The notes under the pieces are model-generated. The model did no database searches. It saw only the letters and a list, made by a program, of their open reading frames with translations, and had not been told where the DNA came from. From assembly GCF_036226925.1 (NCBI RefSeq), contig NZ_CP109031.1, forward strand, positions 3,038,001 through 3,102,000: 64,000 nt of DNA. Direction: 5' to 3'. Within the stretch, counting starts at the first letter, position 1; every line of letters starts with the position of its first letter. A program made the position numbers and the translations under genes. Positions 17,186 to 26,700 of this stretch are shown piece after piece. Origin of the DNA: Streptomyces sp. NBC_00659 (GTDB lineage: Bacteria; Actinomycetota; Actinomycetes; Streptomycetales; Streptomycetaceae).

Positions 17186-20100
17186 TCAGATGAGGGCGGT
17201 GGCCTCCTCCAGGGAGAGGCCACCGCCCTCCGCGTATGCCGCCTCGTACGCCGCGTCGCCGAGTACGGCCCGCGCGCCCGCCTCGGCCCGCTCGCGCACC
17301 TCGACCTCCATGGGACCGGCGAAGTGGCCCGGCGGCAGCAGGGCGTCCGCGGCGCCCAGCAGCCGGGCCGCGTCCGGGGCGCGACGGCCGCCGTCCAGTT
17401 CGCCGAGGGCGATGGCGGCCGTCGTCAGATGGGCGGAGGGCATGTGCGGCGCGATCATCCGCGACAGCCGGTCGGCGGACCGTTCCAGAGCCACGCGCAC
17501 CTTGTCCAGGGCGCTCTCGCTCTGCCCCTCGATCGCGTCCAGCCAGGCTTCGATGCCGAGCATGAACCCGTCGAACAGGACGAAGGAGCCGGCCCCGAAG
17601 TCCTGTCGGAGCAGCCGTATCTGCTCACGCGCCTCATCGATCCGGCCACTGCGGCCGAGCCAGGTCGCGAGGAGGAGGTGGGCCGCCGGCATGGCCTCGT
17701 TGTGGGCGCCGTGTCCGTTCGCGAGGACGTCGCGGATCATCCGCTCGCCGCGCTCGGCCTCCCCCAGCTCCATGTACATGCAGCCGAGCCGGACGTCGAG
17801 CACGGCCGTCTGGGCGCGCGCGCCCAGACGCTCGGCGTACTTCCCCGCCTCCGCGTAGTCCGCGGCGGCGGCCCGGAAGTCGCCCTTGCGTTCATGGGCC
17901 TCCCCGCGCGCGGAGAGGGATTCGGCGGCGCCCCAGGCGTCACCGATGCGCCTGAAGAGCTCCAGCGCCTCGTCGGCGTCCACGGTGGCGTCGCCCGCCA
18001 TGTCGGTGCGGTTGGCGAGGATGTTGGCGCGCATCTGGAGGGCGGTGGCCAGTTCCCAGTCGTAGCCGAGTTCGCGGCAGGTGTCGACCGTCTTGTTGAT
18101 CACCTCGGTGAACCGCTCCATCGTGCCGGTGAGCAGCACGGCGTAGAACCAGAGGTAGCCGGGGGTGCGGCAGGTCTGCGGCATCCCGGGCTCGTAGGTC
18201 ACGCTGATGGTACGGAGCTTCTCCTGGGCCTCCGGGGTCTGCCAGGCCCCCATGTCCATGTCCATATAGGCGAGATGGACGAGGTGGACGCCGCGCCGGG
18301 CCTCTCCGAGGACCTCCTCGCGCATCGGCGGCGGCGCGTCCGTGCAGCGCTCGTACAGCGGGACGGCCGGGCGCACGGGCGGCGCGAAGGGGTCGGGGCC
18401 GAGGCCCATCACCTCCATGGACCAGGCACGGGCGTCGACGCGCTGGTCGCGGATCTGCCAGTACCAGGCCAGCGAGAGGACCATGCACAGCGCCTCCTGC
18501 TCGTCGCGTTCGGCGACGGCGTGCCGCAGGGCGGTGCGCAGGTTCTCGTACTCGCGCTCGATGACGTCGATCGCGGCACGCTGTCCGGGGCCGCGCAGCA
18601 ACGGGTCGGTGGTGCGGGCGAGTTCGCGGTAGTACGTGAGGTGGGCACGCTCGGTGGCCTCGCGGGCGCCGGACCCGTCGAGGCGTTCGCGCGCGTACTC
18701 GGCGACGGTCTCCAGCAGCCGGTAGCGCATCTCCAGGTCCGCTTCGCCCGAAGGGGCGGCGACGACGAGGGACTTGTCGACGAGCGAGCCGAGGACGTCC
18801 AGCGCGGCGGGACCGCAGACGGCCTCGGCGGCGGCGAGGTCGCAGCCGCCCGCGAACACCGACAGCCGCCCGAGGGTGTCCCGTTCGGTCTCGTCGAGCA
18901 GGTCCCAGGACCAGTCGACGACGGCGCGCAGGGTCTGCTGCCGGGGCAGCACGGTACGGCTGCCCGAGGTCAGCAGCCGGAACCGGTCGTCGAGCCGGTC
19001 GGCGATCTGGCGCGGGGTGAGCATCCGCAGCCGGGCGGCGGCGAGTTCGATGGCGAGCGGGAGGCCGTCGAGGCGCCGGCAGATCTCGGCGGCCGCCCCG
19101 GGGTCGTCCTCGACACGGAAGCCGGGCCGGGCCGCGGCACCCCGGTCGGCGAGCAGCCGCAGTGCGACGGGCTCCGGCAGCGGGTCCACCGGGCGCAGCA
19201 ACTCCCCCGGCACACCGAGGGGTTCACGGCTGGTGGCGAGCACGGTCACACCGGGACAGCGTTCCAGCAGGGCCTCGGCGAGGTGCGCGGCGGCGTCGAC
19301 GACATGTTCGCAGTTGTCGAGGACGATCAGCATCCGGCGCTTGGCGCAGTGTTCGGTGAGCCGGGTGAGCGGGTCGTCGTGCCGGTCGGCCACGGCGCGC
19401 ATCTCCTCGGCACCGGCTCCGCGCAGGACGGTCTCGCGGGCGCCGACGGCGGTCAGTACGGCCTCGGGCACGGCCTTCGGGTCGTCCACCGGGGCCAGTT
19501 CGGCCAGCCACACCCCGTCCCGCAGGGTGGGGGCCAGGGCCTCGGCCGTCTCCTGCGACAGCCGTGTCTTGCCCGCGCCGCCGGGCCCGAGCAGGGTCAC
19601 GAGCCGGGCGGTCGCGAGATCGCCCTGGATGGCATCGATGTCTTTCTCACGTCCCACGAAGGAGGTGAGCCGGGCACGGAGGTTGCCGGGGGGTGGTGAC
19701 ACGGGGCGGGCACGCCGCTCGACGAGGTCGTGGTCGACCCCCGTGGAGCGAGCCTCCGCGCCTTGCGTGTGCGCCCCGTCGCCGACCCCGGCCGGGCGGA
19801 GCAACTCCCCGTACAGGGACTGCAGCTCCGAGCCGGGGTCGGATCCCAGGCGATCGGCCAGCACTTGTCGTACGTCCTCGTACGCGGCCAGGGCCTCCGC
19901 CGTGCGGCCCGCTTCGCGCAGAGCGCGGAGACGCAGGACCTGGAGGGGCTCGTCCAGGGGGTGGGCGTCGCACAGGGCGGTCAGTTCGGGAAGGGCGGAT
20001 TCGGCGTGTCCAAGGGCCAGCGCCGCGGTGAGGCGAGCGTGCCGGGCGTGCAGGTGCCGGGTTTCCCAGTGGGCTGCTTCAGCTGTGCGGTCGGGCAGGT

Positions 20101-20518
20101 CCGCGAGGGCGGGGCCGCGCCACAGAGCCAGGGCGTCGTCGAGGATGACGGCGGCCTTGGCCGGGTCCCCGTCGGCGGCGGCCCGGCTGCCTTCACCGGC
20201 GAGTCGCTCGAAGCGGTGCAGGTCGACGTCGTCGGGCGCGGCTTCGAGCCGGTAGCCGCCGTCGGCCGAGGCGACGGAGTCCGCGCCGATGGCCCGACGC
20301 AACCGCCCGACCAATGCCTGCAGCGCTCCCGTCGCGTCGGTGGGCGGGTCGCCGTCCCACACCTCGTCGACCAGGACGGCTGCGGAAACCGTCCGTCCGG
20401 GCCGCAGCGCGAGAACGGTCAGCAGGGCACGCAGCCGCGCCCCGCCGACCGGGACGGGCGTGCCGTCGGGGCGGAGTGCCTGGGTGGTGCCGAGAATGCG
20501 GTAGCGCACGGGGTCCAT
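17186..20518 (-). CDS. SARP/AfsR-type regulator with BTAD, NB-ARC and TPR domains
   Basis: 1110 residues. An OmpR-like winged helix (about 5-95) and BTAD domain (about 100-240) form the SARP DNA-binding module. A STAND-type NTPase follows with Walker A GPGGAGKT at 311-318 and Walker B MLIVLDNCEH, then a C-terminal TPR-like half rich in EARR/AEAL helices. The ATG of MDPVRYRILG is chosen because SARP homology starts there; the frame is open further upstream. AfsR-like proteins control secondary metabolism; here the neighbouring drug exporter may be a target, which is inference only. It is not next to any biosynthetic cluster. Confidence 0.9.
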   Translation of the reverse strand: MDPVRYRILGTTQALRPDGTPVPVGGARLRALLTVLALRPGRTVSAAVLVDEVWDGDPPTDATGALQALVGRLRRAIGADSVASADGGYRLEAAPDDVDLHRFERLAGEGSRAAADGDPAKAAVILDDALALWRGPALADLPDRTAEAAHWETRHLHARHARLTAALALGHAESALPELTALCDAHPLDEPLQVLRLRALREAGRTAEALAAYEDVRQVLADRLGSDPGSELQSLYGELLRPAGVGDGAHTQGAEARSTGVDHDLVERRARPVSPPPGNLRARLTSFVGREKDIDAIQGDLATARLVTLLGPGGAGKTRLSQETAEALAPTLRDGVWLAELAPVDDPKAVPEAVLTAVGARETVLRGAGAEEMRAVADRHDDPLTRLTEHCAKRRMLIVLDNCEHVVDAAAHLAEALLERCPGVTVLATSREPLGVPGELLRPVDPLPEPVALRLLADRGAAARPGFRVEDDPGAAAEICRRLDGLPLAIELAAARLRMLTPRQIADRLDDRFRLLTSGSRTVLPRQQTLRAVVDWSWDLLDETERDTLGRLSVFAGGCDLAAAEAVCGPAALDVLGSLVDKSLVVAAPSGEADLEMRYRLLETVAEYARERLDGSGAREATERAHLTYYRELARTTDPLLRGPGQRAAIDVIEREYENLRTALRHAVAERDEQEALCMVLSLAWYWQIRDQRVDARAWSMEVMGLGPDPFAPPVRPAVPLYERCTDAPPPMREEVLGEARRGVHLVHLAYMDMDMGAWQTPEAQEKLRTISVTYEPGMPQTCRTPGYLWFYAVLLTGTMERFTEVINKTVDTCRELGYDWELATALQMRANILANRTDMAGDATVDADEALELFRRIGDAWGAAESLSARGEAHERKGDFRAAAADYAEAGKYAERLGARAQTAVLDVRLGCMYMELGEAERGERMIRDVLANGHGAHNEAMPAAHLLLATWLGRSGRIDEAREQIRLLRQDFGAGSFVLFDGFMLGIEAWLDAIEGQSESALDKVRVALERSADRLSRMIAPHMPSAHLTTAAIALGELDGGRRAPDAARLLGAADALLPPGHFAGPMEVEVRERAEAGARAVLGDAAYEAAYAEGGGLSLEEATALI
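17192..17230. terminator. 15-bp perfect inverted repeat inside the end of the SARP gene
   Basis: GAGGGCGGTGGCCTC and GAGGCCACCGCCCTC pair without mismatch around a 9-bp loop. The hairpin lies within the last codons of the SARP gene, 3' of the convergent ABC operon, and could end transcription from both sides while coding for protein. Confidence 0.6.
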
Positions 20519-20532
20519 TGTCTCCGGTGGCG

Positions 20533-21144
20533 TCAGGTGCGGGAGCCGGGTACGTACAGTTCGGCCAGGACTCCGGCCCGGCCCTCGCCGAACCACCTGG
20601 GGCTGCGGTCCACGGCCTCCGACGAGCGCGACGCGGGCACCGGCTCCCGGGTGCGCGAGCCGGGCGCGGTCTCCGCGAAGTCCTGGTGCACCAGGTGGAT
20701 CGTACGGACCGTGCCGGTCGTCCCGGGCCACCGGGCACCGTGCCGCTCGACGGTGAGCAGACCGCTCCTCGCGACCCGTCGGCCGGGACCCGGCCCCGAC
20801 CCGTCACGGCCCGAGCCGGTACCAGTACCGGTACCAGTACGAGTGCCGGCGCTCCTGCCCCTGCTCCTGCTGCCACCGTCCGTGTCCGCGGCGTCGTCGT
20901 CGGGATCACTGCGCAGGGCGACGACCAGGCCGTCGTCCGCGCGCAGCACCCGGATCTCGGCTCCGTCGTCGCGCACGTACTCCGGCGTCGCCGTGATCGC
21001 GCTGAGTGCCCCGGACCAGCCGCCGCCGAGCGTCGCGCCCCCTTCGTCCAGCAGGAGCGGCCAGGTCACCTCGTCCCCGACCGAGAAGGGGGTGCCGCAG
21101 CACTCCATCTGCCAGTCCGCGTAGAACACCCGCCACAGCCCCAT
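20533..21144 (-). CDS. DUF6578 hypothetical protein
   Basis: 203 residues starting MGLWRVFYADWQMECCGTPF, which I recognise as the DUF6578 type found in streptomycetes; the function is unknown. Residues from about 85 to 115 form a low-complexity Gly/Thr/Arg segment (RTGTGTGTGSGRDG) made of alternating codons. GGAGAGG lies before the ATG. Its stop is 14 bp from the SARP start on the same strand, so the two may be cotranscribed. No signal peptide or membrane helix is visible. Confidence 0.7.
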   Translation of the reverse strand: MGLWRVFYADWQMECCGTPFSVGDEVTWPLLLDEGGATLGGGWSGALSAITATPEYVRDDGAEIRVLRADDGLVVALRSDPDDDAADTDGGSRSRGRSAGTRTGTGTGTGSGRDGSGPGPGRRVARSGLLTVERHGARWPGTTGTVRTIHLVHQDFAETAPGSRTREPVPASRSSEAVDRSPRWFGEGRAGVLAELYVPGSRT

Positions 21145-21258
21145 TCCCCCAGCCTCTCCGGAACCGATGCCCCATGGCGAGACGTTTTCCGCATGAGCCC
21201 GGTACGGTCGGGCAGTCTCCAGCACACGATCGTCGGCCGAGCCAGTCCAGGGAGCCCC

Positions 21259-22059
21259 ATGACCACCGTCGCGACCCGCCGCAGTGACCGGAGGATCAGC
21301 CCCGTCTTCGTCGGCATCGTGGCCGTCATGGGGGTGACCGGCTGGGCGGCGTGGACGGGCTTCGCCGAGCAGCCCGGCGTGGCCGTGTTCCTCTTCGTGA
21401 CAGCGGCCTGGGTCGTCTCCCTCTGCCTGCACGAGTACGCGCACGCCCGCACCGCGCTGCACAGCGGCGACATCTCGATCGGCGCCAAGGGCTATCTGAC
21501 CCTGAACCCTCTGAAGTACACGCACGCGCTGCTGAGCATCGTGCTGCCGCTGCTCTTCGTGATCATGGGTGGCATCGGTCTGCCGGGCGGCGCGGTCTTC
21601 ATCGAGCGGGGCCGTATCCAGGGCCGCTGGAAGCACAGCCTGATCTCGGCGGCGGGCCCGCTGACGAACGTGCTGTTCGCCGTCGTGTGCACGGCCCCGT
21701 TCTGGCTGCACGCCCTGGACGGCGTCCCCCCTGCCTTCCGCTACGCGCTGGCGTTCCTCGCGCTGCTCCAGGTCACGGCCGCGATCCTGAACTCCCTGCC
21801 GGTCCCCGGCCTGGACGGCTACGGCGTGATCGAGCCCTGGCTGTCGTACGGCGTCCGCCGTCAGGTCGAGCCCTTCGCGCCGTTCGGGCTGCTCGCGGTG
21901 TTCGGGCTGCTGTGGATCCCGGAGGTGAACCAGGAGTTCTTCCGCCTGATCGACGCCGTCCTGGGCGGCCTGGGCATCGACGGCCGGGACACCGACTGCG
22001 GACAGTGGCTCTACCGCTTCTGGGAGTCGAACAGCGACGTCTGCCTGCGGTCCTCCTGA
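21259..22059 (+). CDS. Site-2 protease family (M50) membrane metalloprotease
   Basis: 266 residues, about six membrane helices. Zinc motif HEYAH at 58-62 and the second motif N178-SLPVPGLDG with D186, the usual pair for intramembrane M50 proteases. Similar proteins cleave anti-sigma factors or other membrane-bound regulators. No PDZ domain is present, placing it in the small group of site-2-like proteases. GGGAG stands before the ATG. It is divergent from the DUF6578 gene. Confidence 0.9.
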   Translation: MTTVATRRSDRRISPVFVGIVAVMGVTGWAAWTGFAEQPGVAVFLFVTAAWVVSLCLHEYAHARTALHSGDISIGAKGYLTLNPLKYTHALLSIVLPLLFVIMGGIGLPGGAVFIERGRIQGRWKHSLISAAGPLTNVLFAVVCTAPFWLHALDGVPPAFRYALAFLALLQVTAAILNSLPVPGLDGYGVIEPWLSYGVRRQVEPFAPFGLLAVFGLLWIPEVNQEFFRLIDAVLGGLGIDGRDTDCGQWLYRFWESNSDVCLRSS

Positions 22060-22147
22060 CAGGGCGGGGGGCGGGGGGCGGGAACCCACGTCCCCGGCAT
22101 GTCCCCGGCCGCCGGGCCCTGCCCAGCGGCTATGCCCTGTCCGGAAG

Positions 22148-22309
22148 CTACGCCCTGCCCCGCCGTGCGTAGTACCAGGTCATGTTCGACGACAGGCCCG
22201 CCAGCAGCACCCACACGATGCCCAGCCAGCTGCCCTGGACGAACGAGACGACGGCCGCGGCCACGGACAGCACACAGACGGCGAGGGCGTAGAGAGCGAG
22301 GCGGGGCAT
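22148..22309 (-). CDS. Small membrane protein (53 aa)
   Basis: A short reading frame giving MPRLALYALAVCVLSVAA and two hydrophobic helices, then NMTWYYARRGRA and stop. A strong CAGGAG lies 8 bp before the ATG. The combination of good ribosome site, positive-inside ends and clean hydrophobic pattern makes it likely real. I do not recognise a family. It stands alone between the site-2 protease and the F420 oxidoreductase genes. Confidence 0.7.
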   Translation of the reverse strand: MPRLALYALAVCVLSVAAAVVSFVQGSWLGIVWVLLAGLSSNMTWYYARRGRA

Positions 22310-22414
22310 GGGGTCGGCTCCTGTCGGGGGGACACTGCTTCGGCACCAGTGTCCCCCACGGGAGCCGGAGCGTGGCGCACCCCCCGGGCCCCGCCGTCGA
22401 CCGGGACGGCGACT

Positions 22415-23119
22415 CTAGACGTCCGTCACCCGCAGGCCCGCGTGTGCCTTGTAGCGCCGGTTCACCGAGATCAGGTTGGCGACCAGGGCCTCGACCTGAT
22501 GGGCGTTGCGCAGCCGGCCGGAGAAGACGCCCCGCATCCCGGGGATGCGGCCGGCGAGGGCCTGGACGATCTCGACATCGGCGCGCACCTCGCCGAGGAC
22601 CATCACATCGGTGTCGATCTCCTCGATCTCCGGGTCCGCGAGCAGCACGGCGGAGAGGTGGTGGAAGGCCGCGGTGACCCGGGAGCCGGGCAGCAGGGCG
22701 GCGGCCTGTTCGGCGGCGCTGCCCTCCTCCGGCTTCAGCGCGTACGCGCCCTGCTTGTCGAAGCCGAGCGGGTTGACGCAGTCGACGACGAGCTTTCCGG
22801 CCAGTTCCTCGCGCAGCGATTCGAGGGTCTTGCCGTGGCCCTCCCACGGCACGGCGACGATCACGATGTCGCTGCGCCGCGCGGTCTCCGCGTTGTCGGC
22901 GCCCTCCACACCGTTGCCGAGCTCCTCGGCCGCGGCCCGCGCGCGGTCGGCGGCGCGCGAGCCGATGATCACCTTCTGCCCCGCCTTGGCGAGACGGTAG
23001 GCGAGGCCCTTGCCCTGCGGACCGGTGCCGCCGAGCACGCCGACAACGAGCCCGGACACGTCGGGCAGGTCCCAGGGGTCCTTGGCGGGGGCCTTCTGTG
23101 CACTGTCAGTAGAGGTCAT
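22415..23119 (-). CDS. npdG: F420-dependent NADP oxidoreductase (NADPH:F420 reductase)
   Basis: 234 residues. Transfers hydride between NADPH and coenzyme F420, supplying reduced F420 to other enzymes. The Rossmann motif VVGVLGGTGPQGKGLAYRLA is followed by the NADP-selecting GSR, then VVDCVNPLGF and AFHHLSAVLL, which are typical of the Fno/NpdG family. The N-terminus has a 22-residue extension before the Rossmann strand. It looks monocistronic. Confidence 0.93.
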   Translation of the reverse strand: MTSTDSAQKAPAKDPWDLPDVSGLVVGVLGGTGPQGKGLAYRLAKAGQKVIIGSRAADRARAAAEELGNGVEGADNAETARRSDIVIVAVPWEGHGKTLESLREELAGKLVVDCVNPLGFDKQGAYALKPEEGSAAEQAAALLPGSRVTAAFHHLSAVLLADPEIEEIDTDVMVLGEVRADVEIVQALAGRIPGMRGVFSGRLRNAHQVEALVANLISVNRRYKAHAGLRVTDV

Positions 23120-23187
23120 GGGCCGACTTTACGTGCGCGGGCCGCGCCAGGACGTCCGGGTCGGCCGAGCGCCCGGGGTGAGGACGG

Positions 23188-24339
23188 TCACCCGAGCGCG
23201 GTCACCGGGAGGCGCCGGAAGGTGATCGTCTCGTACGCGCCGAAGTCGCCCGTCTCGTAGAGGAGTCCGACCGTCGTGGTGTCGACGCGGACCAGATCGG
23301 AGTACGCGGCGGGCAGCCCGTCCACCGTGAGCGCGGACCGCCAGGTGGTGCCGCCGTCGGCCGAGGCGCGGACCGTCATCAGGGCGCGCAGATCCGGGTC
23401 CGCGGGACCGGAGTACAGGAGCAGGTCCGGGTCGCGGAGCTGGAGCAGGCTGCCCTGGACGACCGGGGTGACCAGGCCGGCCTGCGGGCGGAAGGGCTTG
23501 ACCAGGGTTCTGCCGCCGTCGAGGGAGTGGGCGTCGGCGCGGTTGCCGGGGGACGGGGAGTCGTTGCGGGTGTTGAAGTAGACGCGGCCGTCCGGGAGTT
23601 CGGCGGCGGTGGTCTCGTTGACGTTGACGTATCCGTTGGTGTTCTCGTCGAGGTAGCCGAGGTACCAGGTCGCCCCGCGGTCGTCGCTGAGCAGACAGTG
23701 CCCGCTGTTGTACTTCGCCTCGGTGCCGTTGTCCGTGCCGGTGGGCGGCAGGGTGTGGTTGCCGGGGACCACCACCCGGCCGGAGCCGAGCTGGAGCGCG
23801 TGCCCCGGTGTCGTGGCGTACCAGCGCCAGCCCGCCTTCTTCACCTGTGCGGTGATCTCCTTGGGAGCGGACCAGGTGCGTCCGTCGTCGTCGCTGTGCT
23901 GCACCCATACGCGCCGCCCGTCGGCCGCCTTCACCTTGCCGCGCAGCAGGGCGTCCTCGGTGGCGGCGGCGGCGCTGCGCACGTGGACGAGCAGGACGCG
24001 GCCGGTGTCGAGGGTGACGGGCGCCGGGTTGCCCGCGAGGTTGGTCCCGTTGTTCGCGACGACCTGGAGCGGGCCCCAGGTCCGGCCGCCGTCCGCGGAC
24101 CGCTTGAGCACGATGTCGATGTGCCCGTGGTCCCTCGCGGAGCCGACCCGGCCCTCGCAGAAGGCCAGCAGTGTGCCGGTCCGGGTGGCGACGACGGCGG
24201 GGATCCGGAAGCTGGCGTAGCCCTCGCGCCCGGCACGGAAGGGGACGCTCACCGCGGTATCGGTGCCGGTCGCCGTGCCCGTACCGGGGCCGGTCGTGCC
24301 GTCCGTACCGGGGCCGGTCTCTGCGCTCGACTGTGTCAT
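23188..24339 (-). CDS. Sialidase / exo-alpha-sialidase, GH33-like
   Basis: 383 residues with the six-blade propeller signs of the sialidases: the FRIP box (SFRIPAVV), a following arginine-rich segment (CEGRVGSARDHGHIDIV) and four Asp boxes of the S-x-D-x-G-x-T-W type (SADGGRTW, SDDDGRTW, SDDRGATW, SADGGTTW). It should release terminal sialic acids from glycans. Unlike most such enzymes it lacks a signal peptide; the first 30 residues are Thr/Gly-rich (GTDGTTGPGTGTATGTDTA) and hydrophilic. No carbohydrate-binding domain is seen. Confidence 0.9.
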   Translation of the reverse strand: MTQSSAETGPGTDGTTGPGTGTATGTDTAVSVPFRAGREGYASFRIPAVVATRTGTLLAFCEGRVGSARDHGHIDIVLKRSADGGRTWGPLQVVANNGTNLAGNPAPVTLDTGRVLLVHVRSAAAATEDALLRGKVKAADGRRVWVQHSDDDGRTWSAPKEITAQVKKAGWRWYATTPGHALQLGSGRVVVPGNHTLPPTGTDNGTEAKYNSGHCLLSDDRGATWYLGYLDENTNGYVNVNETTAAELPDGRVYFNTRNDSPSPGNRADAHSLDGGRTLVKPFRPQAGLVTPVVQGSLLQLRDPDLLLYSGPADPDLRALMTVRASADGGTTWRSALTVDGLPAAYSDLVRVDTTTVGLLYETGDFGAYETITFRRLPVTALG

Positions 24340-24455
24340 GGCCGGGCTCCCTGCTGCGGTCGCTCATGGGGTCGGTGGTGTGGACTTCTGCCCAACTTGG
24401 GCGAATTCGTGGTGAACTCCGGGTCACGAGTGGCCCGTTGCGGCAGGATGCGGCC

Positions 24456-25058
24456 ATGGATGCCGTACGGGTCGCGTTGCTGCGCGAAGTGCTTGCCGGG
24501 ACCGAATGGCTGGGTGCGACAAGGCGGTTCGGGGGAACGCTGCGGGGGTCCGTGGTGTCGCACGGCGGCGGTCTGCTGCTGGTGGGTTCCGAGGCGTACG
24601 AGCCCTGGCACCTCGCGGCACACCTCGTGGACGAGGCGGCCTGGTCGGGGACGCCGGAGCTGTCGCCGACGCTGGTGCGGCACGGGGCGCGGCAGTCGGA
24701 TCCGGCCCACCTCGCGGTGGGCCTCGGACGGATCGAGGCGGCCCGGCGCGGCGAGACGCTGCTCGTGGTGGCGCCGGACGTTCCCGGGGACGCGCTGCTG
24801 GAGCGGGTGCACGGCGCCCGGCGGGCCGGGGCGACGGTACTGGCCCTGTCCCACGGGGAGGGCGAGTTGCCGGCGCTGGCCCACGAGTCGCTCGCGGTGC
24901 CGCCGGACCCCGAGCTCGACCTCGACACCGTGCAGCATCTGGTCAGCGCGGCTGCCGGGGAGAACGCGCTGCCCTCGCCCCGGGGCCGCCACCGCTTCCG
25001 CGACCGCCTGTCCCGACTCGCGGACCAGTTGACGGCCCCACCGTCGCACCGGTGGTAG
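24456..25058 (+). CDS. Conserved hypothetical protein, possibly SIS-like
   Basis: 200 residues. I do not recognise the family with certainty. The middle (ETLLVVAPDVPGDALLERV, then ATVLALSHGEGELPALA) alternates strands and helices as in sugar-isomerase (SIS) folds, but no defining SIS motif is clear. No signal peptide or membrane helix. Start chosen at the ATG of MDAVRVALLREVL. Divergent from the sialidase gene. Confidence 0.7.
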   Translation: MDAVRVALLREVLAGTEWLGATRRFGGTLRGSVVSHGGGLLLVGSEAYEPWHLAAHLVDEAAWSGTPELSPTLVRHGARQSDPAHLAVGLGRIEAARRGETLLVVAPDVPGDALLERVHGARRAGATVLALSHGEGELPALAHESLAVPPDPELDLDTVQHLVSAAAGENALPSPRGRHRFRDRLSRLADQLTAPPSHRW

Positions 25059-25427
25059 CGGGCCCTCCCCCGCCCTCTGCCCCTTCCCGGCGAGGCTGAC
25101 GGGTCGGCCGGGGCCGACAGGGCGGGCGCCCGGCGCCGCTGGAAGCACCGTGGCCGACGCGGGGTCGTCGGCCCCGTCGGCCAGTCCTCGCACGCGGCGG
25201 CGAACCCGTCCCTGCGGTCCATCGTCGAGGTCGGGCGCTACGGGTGGAGCCGCAAGGAGCTCCTGGGCGTTCCGCGCGGACGGAGGGGATCCCGCGCCCG
25301 CACCTCCGGTGACCGCGTCCCGACGAGCGCGTACGAGGGTCCGCCCAGGCGCACCCCTGGCCCCGCCTCGGCGGTCAGCCGTCGGCCGTCCCGGAACCCG
25401 GTGCCGCGGCCGGCCGGGGCGCCCGCC
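25059..25427. other. Intergenic stretch with a coding-like relic
   Basis: 369 bp without an intact gene. On the plus strand around 25195-25290 one frame reads SLRSIVEVGRYGWSRKELLG, which looks protein-like, but it has no start codon nearby. It may be the remains of a lost gene. Confidence 0.3.
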
Positions 25428-25664
25428 TCAGTCGTCCTCGGCGTCCGGCGCCTTGCCCGACGCGTCGTGCCACTTCGGGTCGGTCTCCCATTCGAGGTTC
25501 CGCTCCCGCGCGAGGTCCATCGCGTGTTCGGCCTCCCCGCGGGTGGCGTACGGGCCGAAGCGGTCCTTGGCGGGGCACTCGGGCCCCTCCTCGACCTTCT
25601 TGTGCTCCAGGCAGTAGTACCACTCGCCGGGCTTGCCGACCGTCCGCTTCTTGAACAGGGCCAT
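25428..25664 (-). CDS. Small conserved hypothetical protein (78 aa)
   Basis: 78 residues, starting [21 protein letters not shown] and ending in an acidic tail. AAAGGAG lies before the ATG. It has two cysteines (YYC and PEC) that might bind metal and the segment [19 protein letters not shown] know similar proteins only as streptomycete hypotheticals. It is divergent from the methionine aminopeptidase gene, 58 bp away. Confidence 0.8.
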   Translation of the reverse strand: MALFKKRTVGKPGEWYYCLEHKKVEEGPECPAKDRFGPYATRGEAEHAMDLARERNLEWETDPKWHDASGKAPDAEDD

Positions 25665-25722
25665 CACCAGCTCCTTTCGCCAGGGACATGTTCCCCCATG
25701 CCCGCTGGTTAGACTCGCTGTC

Positions 25723-26580
25723 ATGTCTGGCCAGTCGCTGCTCGTACCAGGGGAGCTTTCTCCCACCCGCCCCGTGCCGGGAAACATCAGGCGCCCCGAG
25801 TACGTGGGAAAGCCCGCCCCCACGCCGTACACCGGACCGGAGGTGCAGACGCCCGAGACGATCGAGGCGATGCGTGTCGCCGGGCGGATCGCCGCGCGGG
25901 CGATGGCCGAGGCCGCCAAGCTCATCGCGCCGGGTGTGACGACGGACGAGCTGGACCGGGTGGCGCACGCGTACATGTGCGACCACGGCGCCTACCCCTC
26001 GACCCTCGGCTACCGCGGCTTTCCCAAATCGCTGTGCACCTCGGTCAACGAGGTCATCTGCCACGGCATCCCCGACTCCACGGTGCTGCGCGACGGTGAC
26101 ATCGTGAACCTCGACGTGACGGCGTACATCGGCGGTGTGCACGGCGACAACAACGCGACCTACCTGGTCGGAGACGTCGACGACGAGTCGAGGCTCCTCG
26201 TGGAGCGGACCCGGGAGTCGCTCGACCGCGCGATCAAGGCGGTCAGGCCGGGACGGCAGATCAACATCATCGGGCGCGTCATCGAGTCGTACGCGAAGCG
26301 CTTCGGGTACGGGGTCGTCCGTGACTTCACCGGGCACGGGATCAACTCCTCGTTCCACTCCGGGCTGATCGTCCCGCACTACGACAACCCGCAGGCGACC
26401 ACCGTCATGCAGCCCGGGATGACCTTCACCATCGAGCCCATGCTCACGCTCGGCACGCACGACTACGACATGTGGGACGACGGATGGACCGTCGTGACGA
26501 AGGACCGCAAGCGCACGGCCCAGTTCGAGCACACCCTCGTCGTCACGGCGAGCGGCGCGGAGATCCTGACCCTGCCGTAG
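25723..26580 (+). CDS. map: Methionine aminopeptidase, type I
   Basis: 285 residues; removes the initiator methionine from new proteins. The five metal ligands are in place: D and D in [21 protein letters not shown] in [10 protein letters not shown] in FTIEPML and E in AQFEHT. The 40-residue N-terminal extension ([20 protein letters not shown]) is that of the actinobacterial MetAP-1c group, which binds SH3-like partners. A TAGACT -10 box ends 7 bp before the ATG and no ribosome site is seen, so a leaderless transcript is likely. Confidence 0.95.
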   Translation: MSGQSLLVPGELSPTRPVPGNIRRPEYVGKPAPTPYTGPEVQTPETIEAMRVAGRIAARAMAEAAKLIAPGVTTDELDRVAHAYMCDHGAYPSTLGYRGFPKSLCTSVNEVICHGIPDSTVLRDGDIVNLDVTAYIGGVHGDNNATYLVGDVDDESRLLVERTRESLDRAIKAVRPGRQINIIGRVIESYAKRFGYGVVRDFTGHGINSSFHSGLIVPHYDNPQATTVMQPGMTFTIEPMLTLGTHDYDMWDDGWTVVTKDRKRTAQFEHTLVVTASGAEILTLP

Positions 26581-26607
26581 CCGCCCGGAGTTCCCGGAAC
26601 CACTGAG

Positions 26608-26635
26608 ACCCGCCCTGTCCACAGGGCGGGTTTTT
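26608..26635 (+). terminator. Rho-independent terminator of map
   Basis: ACCCGCCCTGT, CC, ACAGGGCGGGT followed by TTTT: a perfect 11-bp stem with a T-run, 28 bp after the map stop. Confidence 0.9.
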
Positions 26636-26700
26636 CCATGTGGGCGCGGCCCGCGATCGGGGTACGGTTTTACCGACAGCACGTCGGGAAGAGTATTGAC

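Noticed and set aside
17186..20731. SARP gene starting 213 bp further upstream
   Set aside because: The added residues are Arg/Gly/Pro-rich, overlap the DUF6578 gene end and do not belong to the family.
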